Origin: Chara braunii | Taxonomy: Eukaryota > Streptophyta > Charophyceae > Charales > Characeae | NCBI GenBank assembly: GCA_003427395.1 | Contig: BFEA01000003.1 | Coordinates: 9,656,108-9,694,634, forward strand | Direction: 5' to 3' | Length of the DNA: 38,527 bases | In this document: positions 31,308-38,527 of the stretch, piece after piece | How the letters are laid out: every line of letters begins with the position of its first letter | How positions within the stretch are numbered: position 1 is the first letter of the stretch | The notes under the pieces: generated by a model | The model's database searches: none | Told to the model about the DNA's origin: nothing | The model's input: only the letters and a program-made list of their open reading frames with translations | Position numbers and translations under genes: made by a program

Positions 31308-31318
31308 AAGAAGTGGAG
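31308..31318. repeat. Target site duplication of the U6 retrocopy, right
   Basis: AAGAAGTGGAG, identical to 31206-31216. Confidence 0.82.
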
Positions 31319-31483
31319 AGAGAAAAAAGAGCGGCATAGAATGAGGAGAATAGAAGAAGAAGTACACAAAATGAAACAAATGTCTTCCTGGTCTCTTCGT
31401 CACCCTCACTTCTTCTCTCCCTTCCTCGTCCTCCTCACATAATGAACTAATTAGTAATTAGTGATTACGAGAATTTACGACAC

Positions 31484-31938
31484 TAAATGAATGAATGAAC
31501 GGGAACCATGTCCAAGTATTCCCCCTTACTGCCAGCACTGAAAGAGCTCTCCTTTCAGCCCCAACCTCACTCCTCTCCTCTCGGTTGCATCTCTGGCTAT
31601 GGTGCTCATCCACATTCATCATGGACGTTCAAAGGACAACGCAAACATTACTATGCCTCTCCCATCCCAGCCCGCCATAGCCACACTCTCGGATGTGGTC
31701 TAAGGCCAGCCAGTACCCACACGGCGGCCTTCTACATGCAGCACCAACCAGCGAAATGGAGATAAAGGTCCACACATAGCTCAAGGTGAGTGCCCCGGGT
31801 TGGTTCCTCTCTCTCCCCCTCTCCCCCTCTCCCCCTCTCCCATGCTTCCCCTCTCAACCTCCACATCCTTCTTCTGCCCTTTTCCGTAGCCTGACATGAG
31901 GCACTTCACCCTCCGACTCCATAGCCTAGGCCTACACC

Positions 31939-31975
<37 letters not shown>

Positions 31976-32210
31976 AACTACTACTACATAGCCATGGAGG
32001 TCTTTTTCCTCACCTTCAAGCTGCACTAGCTCCACCTAACTTCCCCCTCTGGGTGGAGCAGCAGCTTGACTGCCGGGTAATGTGTTCCCTCACTCATTGT
32101 GGCTGAATGGTATCCTCTTGCAACTCAGCCTCCGGCCTCCCTCGGTCATAGGCCTACTGAAGTTCCTGCCTTTTGGCGGGAGCATCATTGCAGGTACAAC
32201 CCTGACTACT
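31484..32210 (+). repeat. Unrecognised dispersed repeat, copy 1
   Basis: Aligns with 33923-34630 in the same orientation through many shared blocks: TGAATGAATGAAC, CCCCCTTACTGCCAGCACT, TCCGTAGCCTGACATG, CACTTCACCCTCC, CCTCTGGGTGGAGCAGCAGC, CCTTTTGG and CATCATTG. It carries a (CTA)n array at 31936-31987 that is only about three units long in copy 2. An intron-like segment (31786-31889) starts AAG|GTGAGT and ends TCCGTAG|C and occurs in both copies. I see no protein domain, no terminal inverted repeat and no target duplication. The family is unknown to me. Confidence 0.8.
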
Positions 32211-32901
32211 CATGACCTGTTTGGAAGCTACCGAATCCTTCTAAGCCTACTAGACCTCAGCTGGGCCTATCCAAAATCCCCTACTGTGCACTACCCAAGT
32301 TCTACTTACATCCTGTCGGTCCTGGTCTTTTTACCAGTTCATCCTGCATCCTATGTGAGTCCTATCCCTCTGGTTCCCCTATTTCTTAACTACTACCTCT
32401 TCCTGCGACAAAGAAAACATACGGCGAGAAGTTGAGAACGTAGTACTCCGCATGCCCATCATAATCACTCACTCAAGGACTTAGGTGCATGCATGCATGC
32501 AAGCAGCAATCTCACTCTGAACATGGAAGTCCAACAGAGCTGGCTGTTGAAAGTTGAAACAGGAACCTCATTAATTATGCCGCTGTAATGGCGACTGTGT
32601 GTTGACCCCAGTGCACTGTATTGTGAATGATGGCCTTGTTGAGCAGGATGCTGCATTGGTGGCGATTCAGTTGGCTGTTCGTCCAAGCTTCAGAGTTTGA
32701 AATGAACTTTTGTATTGAGAGGAGGACGCTCTGCCTGCACGTGAATGGCATCCTTGTTGAGCAGTGGTACCCCGTGGTGGGTGCAGCCTTCAGTTCAAGC
32801 TTTACAGTTTCGAAATCAGCTGTCACATAAACGAGGAGCATGGCCTGCCTGCGTGCTTTACTGAGAACCGTTGCACGCTAGGAATGCATGGAACTGTGCA
32901 G
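32211..32901. other. Upstream of first readable Sel1 exon; no feature seen
   Basis: Probably intron or 5' flank of the Sel1 gene. It has GCATGCATGCATGC at about 32489-32502 and two short similar blocks (GTTGAGCA near 32638 and 32756). No further Sel1-like coding was found. Confidence 0.4.
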
Positions 32902-33017
32902 AGATGGCGAGTGCAGCAAGACAGGAGCCGGCAGCGCTGGCATGTGCCCAGTTCTGCCTCGCACAAGCATATGAGAAGGGGAGAGGCGTCACAAAAGATA
33001 CAAGGAAAGCTGCAGAG
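32902..33017 (+). CDS. Sel1-repeat protein gene, exon A (first readable exon)
   Basis: This exon encodes AARQEPAALACAQFCLAQAY and then EKGRGVTKDTRKAAE, the consensus of a Sel1-like repeat (A....A.F.LA..Y..G.GV..D..KAA). Sel1 repeats are alpha-helical solenoid units that scaffold protein complexes. The 3' end is a donor site, GAG|GTAATC at 33018, after a complete codon, and it joins in phase 0 to exon B, giving an unbroken repeat (KAAE + LYLMAADEG). The left end is less sure: an acceptor GTGCAG ends at 32901, and another ends at 32916. An ATG at 32904 in frame could even be the start codon. The gene continues to 38464 and beyond. Confidence 0.8.
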
Positions 33018-33190
33018 GTAATCACTATACGGTAACCAAATTAGGCCAAGCTGTTATGTAACATTGGGGGGTTTTATGCATACTGATATACGCAACCCTT
33101 GTCTGAGCTATTTTCACATGGGTTCCCAACTTCCCAACCTCTCTTTTTTTTTGTGTGCGCGCCGTGGGGTCGTTTTAGGGGAGGGGACAG

Positions 33191-33287
33191 GGTGTCATCA
33201 TGAAAGATAGCGAGAAAGTTGCAGAGTCATTCTTTGAGGGTGTCAAAAAGGGATATCGAGAAAGCTGCAGCGGAGTTATTTAGCCAA
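33191..33287 (+). pseudogene. Two decayed copies of the Sel1 repeat end inside the intron
   Basis: At 33191-33226 the frame reads GVIMKDSEKVAE, and at 33239-33275 it reads GVKK followed, after one extra base, by DIEKAAAE and LFSQ. Exon A has GVTKDTRKAAE at the same relative place. The DNA is also alike (GGTGTCA..AAA..GATA..GAGAAAG.TGCAG). These look like remains of tandemly duplicated Sel1 exon sequence. No good splice sites surround them, so they are taken as relics rather than exons. Confidence 0.62.
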
Positions 33288-33922
33288 GTTGTTGTATGAG
33301 TCTCCGTTGCATGTGTATGGATGTTTATCCACGTCTCAGTTATATCCGCAATTTTGCAACCGATTTCCTGTCTGCTTTTGTTTTTCTTTTGAATTTGGAC
33401 CATTTCTCAATTTATGTGCGTCATCGTTGGGCCGGGGCTATGTTGAACCTCTCTGTATCGTCTCCAATTTAACGGATGCCCTGATAACTCTTCTGTGATT
33501 TTAGTTTTTCTTTATTATGTTCTTGAAAATGACATGAAACTTCAAAAGCATAGAAATTATCATCGGGGCAATGTCGACAATAAAATAACCCAAAAGAGAA
33601 GAATGTTAAGTGTGTGAAATGACTTGGGTCATTTTTTAGGCCGTGAAATTCAGGGCCTCCCGAATGGGTCAGACGAGTCAGATCCTTTGGAGGGGGCGGG
33701 GATGGCCCAGGGGCTAGACACCTCCCGAACGTTTATGAAGGTGACAGTGTACCGCAGTATTTGCTTGGTAGAATTGATTGATGTTTTCCTCTGTATGTTT
33801 CTTTTCATGAAAAAGAAAAACAATGTGCGTGTGTGTGAGAATTAGACGATGAGTCACTGACCCTCTATGTCATGCGGGCAAAGCCGCACTGGCCCATCTT
33901 GTAGTCAATTACGTAACAACAA
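33288..33922. other. Intron A sequence, no feature
   Basis: AT-rich, with T runs at 33143-33152 just upstream. No gene, repeat or RNA recognised. Confidence 0.5.
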
Positions 33923-34630
33923 CAACTGAATGAATGAACAGGAATCATGTCCGCGTAATCCCCCTTATTGCCAGCACTCAAAGAACCCTCCTTTCGGCCA
34001 TAACCCCCCACTTCTCTCTCCTTGTTGCAACTAGCACGATCGGGAACATCCATGCTCATCACAGATGTTCAAAGGTCAATGCAATCTCTACTATGCCTCC
34101 TCCATCGCTTTTTCCACCATAGTCATGCTCTCGGTTGAAGTTTAAGACCAACTGGAACTCACACGCCTTCTAGATGCAGCGCCAAGGAAGTGAAGATGAA
34201 GGGTCAACCATAGCCGTAGGTAAGTCTCTCTTGCCGGTTCCTTTGTCTCCCCCATTCCTCAACCTCTTTGCCCATCTCTCACTCTTCTCCGTAGCCTGGC
34301 ATGGGCCACTTCACCCTCTACCTCCATAGCCAAGGCGTACTCCCTCTTACTACTACACCTCCATAGCCAGGGAGGTCTTCTTCTCCACCCTCCAGCTCCA
34401 CTGCTCAGCAGGAGCTCTGCCTAACTTCACCCTCTGGGCGGAGCAGCAGCATGTCTGCCCAGTAAGATATCGCTTCACTCCTTTTACCAACGATATACCC
34501 TTGTAACTCGGTCTCACATCTTTTCACTTAGCTTGTGGCACCGCCACTCCTCCGGGGTACTAGGCCCTACTGGTAGTTCCAGCCTTTTGGTATGGGAACA
34601 TCATTGTAGCCTGCAAGTCTACCTACTTCA
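33923..34630 (+). repeat. Unrecognised dispersed repeat, copy 2
   Basis: Same order of blocks as copy 1 (31484-32210). Its intron-like segment at 34220-34294 starts GTAG|GTAAGT and ends TCCGTAG|C, 75 bp against 104 bp in copy 1. It lies within intron A of the Sel1 gene. Both copies open with an ATG frame of about 62 codons whose first residues are alike (MN-NHV-V-PL-AST-R-LLSA), but the rest is not conserved, so a shared protein is doubtful. Confidence 0.8.
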
Positions 34631-35009
34631 GGGCCTGAATCTAACCTGCCTGATATCCAGGTTCGGGCTCGCTGCATCTCGAAGGCCCCGAAGTGGGTTC
34701 CGGTTGGTCTTGGACTTCAAAACCAAGAGCATGGCTTTGGGCAGCAGCTTTCAACATGGTCGTCATTATTTTGAAAACTTGTGGACACAAATTTGACACT
34801 GTTTTGGACATATATCATATGAGAACATTTTTGGAATTCTTCTGGACACGTGTTTGCAAAACTTTTGCACAGTTTTGACACTGTTTTGGAGAGCATTTGG
34901 GTGCATTTGTTCTTTCCTTTTTCGGAACGTTGAATGATTGAACATCGTGTTTTGGGGGGGTTGTTTTTTTTTTCCGGCATTTCCTCCATGAACGCACACT
35001 TTTCTGCAG
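34631..35009. other. Intron A, end
   Basis: Contains TTTTGGA/TTTTGACAC-type short units at about 34768-34905, a G7-T9 tract near 34953-34972, and the acceptor TTTTCTGCAG ending at 35009. Confidence 0.5.
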
Positions 35010-35441
35010 TTGTACCTGATGGCAGCTGACGAGGGTCACTATGGAGCGATGCACAATGCTGCAAGGTGCTATGCTACCGGAAAGGGGCTAGTAAAAGATC
35101 AGACTGAAGCAGTGATAAGGTACGCTGTTGCAGCATCTGACGGAAATCCTGCATCACAGTTTGCATTGGCAGAAATGTATGCATCTGAACGGAATCAGAA
35201 GGCGGCAGAGGAAACATACCGAGCAGCAGCAGAGCAGGGTCATCCTGAGGCTCAGCTTCGGCTGGCTGATTTGATTGGCCTCGGGCACTTGGAAGACTCC
35301 AGAGCGTGGCTGGAAGGACGGATATTCCGAACTCAAGGACCTGATTTTGCGCTTGAACATCGGGCGTTTCTCAACTGGATCAGCAGATGGAAGGTCCAAA
35401 GTCAAAAGGAGTACGAGGAGGTGACGACGTTACTGCACAAG
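35010..35441 (+). CDS. Sel1-repeat protein gene, exon B
   Basis: This 144-codon exon starts after acceptor CTGCAG at 35004-35009 and ends at donor AAG|GTCAGT (35442), both in phase 0. Residues 1-39 complete one Sel1 unit and hold another (AADEGHYGAMHNAARCYATG, KGLVKDQTEAVIRYAVAA); 40-73 hold a further one (ASDGNPASQFALAEMYAS, QKAAEETYRAAA); 74-92 begin a last one (EQGHPEAQLRLADLIGLG). Residues 93-144 are non-repeat (WISRWKVQ, EYEEVTTLL). Codons begin with TTG, so this is an internal exon. The units lack a signal peptide or membrane segment here. No closer family than Sel1-like repeat protein can be named. The first intron is about 2.0 kb, the next about 3.0 kb. Confidence 0.92.
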
Positions 35442-35815
35442 GTCAGTGTTCTGCATTGCGAACCACATGCACACATCACAAAGTGGAACAACAATGTGTA
35501 TTTGGCTTTCGCCGCTTTACTATAACAGCGAACTTAGAGAATACAATTCAATACATATATCAAGATAGCATCGCAATACGTGAAACCATCACCATTCTGC
35601 CTATTGCTGCGCAAGTGATTGAGAACCACATGCGGCTCAGCAGGTATTGCAAAGGAATAGGCGGATTGGTGCACTGCAACTATGTCTCAGTGTGACTCTC
35701 TCTGATATTTTTCATCGAAGGACTGGACAACAATGAAAAGTCATATTCGGCGAAGTTACTCAGAGAGTACTTTCCTTGGTCTGCCAGCCCACTACCTTAT
35801 CCGCTTATTCATTCA
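35442..35815. other. Intron B, first part
   Basis: Open frames run past the donor for a short way only. No feature recognised. Confidence 0.5.
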
Positions 35816-35968
35816 ACCAGCCATCCATCCATCCATTTATCCATCCATCCATCCATTTATCCATCCATCCACCTATATCCATTCATACTTGCATCTGCCG
35901 GCTCATCCAGGCATCAATCCATCCATCCACCCACCCGCTCATCCACAAACCCACCCACCCACCCACTA
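35816..35968 (+). repeat. (ATCC)n-type microsatellite
   Basis: Imperfect tetranucleotide array CCATCCATCCATTTATCC followed by CCACCCACC variants. The proline/isoleucine/histidine open frames here are products of the repeat. Confidence 0.92.
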
Positions 35969-36013
35969 ATCGGCTCAGATACCCTTACACTTCCTTTTTC
36001 ATTCTCTGCCCCT

Positions 36014-36018
<5 letters not shown>

Positions 36019-36102
<84 letters not shown>
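36019..36102 (+). repeat. (CT)42 microsatellite
   Basis: Pure CT for 84 bases. On the minus strand it is the (AG)n tail of the tRNA-like block at 36103-36235. Confidence 0.97.
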
Positions 36103-36106
<4 letters not shown>

Positions 36107-36235
36107 AATGTTTAGGGTATAGGGTTGGCGCCCCCAGTGGCGATCTGGCTAACACGAAGACCGAGAGTCCGAGACCTGCCAGGGGCCTCGTCCCACCTGC
36201 ACCACCGTTGAGTTGAGCTACCTCCACGGTGTGAC
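36103..36235 (-). mobile_element. Probable tRNA-derived SINE
   Basis: On the minus strand the block has a box-A-like stretch GGTAGCTCAACTCAACGG (36222-36205) and a box-B-like stretch GGTCTCGGACTCTCGG (36176-36161), separated by 28 bases as in RNA polymerase III internal promoters. It ends in a long (AG)n tract, which would be an acceptable SINE tail. No second copy or target duplication is seen, so the identification rests on these boxes alone. Confidence 0.45.
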
Positions 36236-36411
36236 AGCTTTTCAAGCATTTTTTTATTCCGTAGAAAAGAAGAATGCATCTTTTTTTATTTTTTATTTTT
36301 CCCGCCCACACATTTCTTTGGAATTTTCGTCTTCTTTCCCGTGTAGCAAATCGATCCATGTCACTTGCCACATTAGGAAAGTCGACAGGTCTTTTTCCAT
36401 CTTTCCATCTT

Positions 36412-36415
<4 letters not shown>

Positions 36416-36489
<74 letters not shown>
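36416..36489 (+). repeat. (CT)n microsatellite, second
   Basis: About 36 CT units, preceded by CTTTCCAT units and followed directly by the G-rich minisatellite. Confidence 0.95.
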
Positions 36490-36492
<3 letters not shown>

Positions 36493-36964
36493 GGGGTGGA
36501 ATGAGGATTGGGATGGGGGTGGGGATGGGTAGGGATCAAATCGGAATCGGGCTGGAACCGGGGTGGGCGCGAGATGGGATCGAGTCAGGGTTGGGATGGA
36601 AGCGGGGTAGGGCTCAAATTGGGGTGGGGGAACAAGTCGAGATGGGATCGGGGATGGGAAACAAATTGGGGTGGGGCGAGGGTTGGGATAGGGATGGGAT
36701 CGGGGATGGGAAACAAATTGGGGTGGGGCGAGGATTGGGATAGGGATGGGATCGGGGTGGGGATCAGCTCGGGATTGGGATGGAACTGGGGTGTGCCCAG
36801 GGTGGGATCGATTGAGATGGAGCCAAAGTGGGGATTGAGTCGGGATTGGGATGGAACCGGGGCGGAACGGATCGGGATTGGGATGGAACCGGGGTGGGAG
36901 CGAATCGGGAGCAAATCGGGATCGGGGTTGGGGTGGGAACGGATCGGGATTGGGATGGCGGGAT
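36490..36964 (+). repeat. G-rich minisatellite
   Basis: Variants of GGGATTGGGATGGAACCGGGGTGG over about 475 bases. A 52-bp unit is duplicated almost exactly (starting with AAACAAATTG at 36659 and 36711). The plus strand holds G-quadruplex patterns such as GGGATGGGGGTGGGGATGGG near 36509-36530. Long Gly/Trp open frames here come from the repeat. Confidence 0.93.
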
Positions 36965-38463
36965 CAAACTAATTGTAACGATCCTGGCTTCTGGTGTTGA
37001 CAGAGGGGGCAAGTGGTTTTGAAGGGATTAGAATAGGAGACATAGATCAGACCATGAGGCGGGCGAGGAGACTTGGCGAAGAAAAGTCGTGACGAGAGGG
37101 AGGGGAGTAGAAAAGAAAGACAACGAAAAGATTTGGGGGACAATATCGTAGCGTGGAGCTGTGAGTGGTGAAGCAGAAGCGGGAGATGGTTTAGAAGCGA
37201 CGCGCCGTTCTCACTCTACTCTTGCTTGGAGGCATGCGGATAGAGTTTGAAAGTGGCAGGCTTACTGCCCTTGTCTTCTTCCGTGATCGTTCTTGAAGGC
37301 CGAAATGTTCCTTCTCTCTCGAGCTCTAGTCCCCGATCAGGCGCTCCCAGAATTGTTTTTCATAACCAGCATCGAGTGGCCGGCTTGACTACGCCCACGA
37401 GGTGTATCCCCGCTGCCCTGCTATGCAAACCAGCCAGTCGGGCTATGGCTGCTTGAGGGAGATGTCTTCACTTCGGAGGGCGAACGTCGCCTCGGAGGAA
37501 TCCGCTTGACTTCTTCCCTTCTTCGTGACGAGCTTCCTTGTCTCCCTTCTCCTTGTCTCGTCTTTCCTTGGTCGGGTGCTGCTAACTTTTCCCCTTATGT
37601 TCCTCACTTCCTATCTCCTCTCTCATCCTTTCCCCTTTTCCACCTGTCTTTCCTACCCTTATCCGTGCATAGCCACGCCCGAAGGCGTGGCGGACAGCTA
37701 CGGATGCCTTCCTTCACCTATCCTCTCAACCTCGAGCTACCCACATGGAGATGGCGCGCGCGTGAAAAAGCGCGCGAAGTGAAGTGTGCTGGTTTGAAAT
37801 TACGCGCCTTGCGGACGCGGCAGCTAGCGCAAGAGAGGCGCTTACCGAGCGGCGCTAGCGCAAGTTTTTCCGGCCTGGACTTTCTTCTTCTAAGTCCATC
37901 CGCCATCCAAATTTCCATCCCACCCCTGTAACTTCACCTACTGGCTGTTCTACCCCTCACGGGACTCAGAAACACAGCACAAGAACAGAGTTAGCACACA
38001 GACATACACTCTGAAGCGTGAGATAGACTCTCCCACACACACAGCAAAACAGACAGGCTTGGAAATCTGAGCAAATCAGGCGCGCAGACAGCTTTTCTCA
38101 AAAACAATGCGGAAATCTCAGACTGCAACTGTGTGGGTCATTGCATTGCCCAGAATAGAAAGAAGCCGGGACCACAAGACCCTGTCAAGAAAGGAAAGGA
38201 AAAGACAAAAAGTATCACTTGCACCTTTCTTAGGGTTTGGAACCACGAGGTGCAATTTCATGGGACTCCTGCGCCGGTGCCCCAAAAATAAGTTGCTTCT
38301 GCCTCAGGTGATGATTCTGTGTTTGCAACAGATATTCATTCATTGGGTACGACTGTGTGCAAAATTGGCATCAGAGCTTGAATTTGGGAGATGTTGCTGA
38401 TTTTTGCCCTTGTGTCTCTCTGTTCAAATGCATGGATGTGTATCATATCAGTCTGCCGTTCAG
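36965..38463. other. Intron B, last part; no recognised gene
   Basis: GC-rich stretch at 37200-37930 with a small palindrome (CACGCCCGAAGGCGTGG at 37673-37689) and two copies of CTAGCGCAAG (37825-37834 and 37854-37863). An open frame at 37506-37931 (141 aa) has no domain. The acceptor of exon C is at 38461-38463 (CTGCCGTTCAG). Confidence 0.5.
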
Positions 38464-38527
38464 GGCAATGCCGAGGCATACGACAAGCTGCAGGAGATCA
38501 AAATCTTCTGGCTCGAGGAGAGGTCAT
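38464..38527 (+). CDS. Sel1-repeat protein gene, exon C (start only)
   Basis: After acceptor GTTCAG the frame reads GNAEAYDKLQEIKIFWLEERS and runs off the window. It is in phase 0 with the end of exon B (LLHK), continuing the charged helical C-terminal region. The G-N-A-E-A start resembles the first half of another Sel1 or TPR-like helix pair. Confidence 0.75.

Noticed and set aside
31245-31442. Open frame starting in the U6-like block (basic 65-aa product)
   Set aside because: The DNA is a U6 retrocopy with an A-rich tail; Lys-rich translation follows from that.
35776-36108. Ser/Leu- and Ile/His/Pro-rich open frames
   Set aside because: Translations of (ATCC)n and (CT)n microsatellites.
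36508-36972. Long Gly/Trp-rich open frame
   Set aside because: It is a by-product of the G-rich minisatellite; every frame is open there.
37506-37931. 141-aa open frame
   Set aside because: Low-complexity Ser/Phe/Leu/Pro text, no domain, inside an intron.
1-38527. CRISPR arrays, bacterial operons, phage or toxin systems
   Set aside because: The repeat structure is explained by LTRs, microsatellites and retrocopies; spliced genes and chromoviral elements show a eukaryotic genome.

Overview
This is a repeat-rich stretch of a eukaryotic nuclear genome. Chromodomain-type Ty3/gypsy (chromovirus-like) elements, a LINE with a C-terminal zinc-binding domain after its reverse transcriptase, and tRNA-iMet-type primer binding sites of the TGGTAT(C/T)GGAG kind point to the green-plant lineage. 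A streptophyte alga or other non-crop plant would fit, but that is inference; no marker gene fixes the species.

Left part (1-30 kb): four transposable elements, all decayed. E1 (1-7881, plus strand) is a Ty3/gypsy element whose 5' LTR is cut by the window edge and whose 3' LTR is truncated at 7881. A LINE (7882-13134, minus strand) directly abuts it. E3 is a second Ty3/gypsy element on the minus strand, split into 13135-14781 and 23685-28980. It is split because E2, a third, complete Ty3/gypsy element (14782-23684, minus strand), inserted between its RNase H and integrase parts. E2 has both LTRs, PBS, PPT and a 5-bp GTGCA target duplication. The order of events is E3, then E2. All coding regions carry stops and frameshifts.

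Middle part (about 29-32.9 kb): GC-rich non-coding DNA (probably the E3 5' LTR), two clear inverted repeats, an isolated PBS-like site, a U6 snRNA retropseudogene with an 11-bp target duplication, and the first of two copies of an unrecognised dispersed repeat of about 700 bp.

Right part (32.9 kb to the end): the only host gene seen, a plus-strand Sel1-repeat protein gene. Three exons are readable (32902-33017, 35010-35441, 38464 to beyond the window), all joined in phase 0. Its first visible intron holds two decayed copies of the Sel1 repeat end plus the second copy of the dispersed repeat. Its second intron holds (ATCC)n, two long (CT)n tracts, a probable tRNA-derived SINE and a G-rich minisatellite.

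No CRISPR array, operon, rRNA or intact tRNA gene was seen. The window's value lies in its nested transposon history and in several small structures: the U6 retrocopy, the paired repeat with a conserved intron-like segment, the Sel1 exon relics, and a shared D-I-G protease site in two elements.
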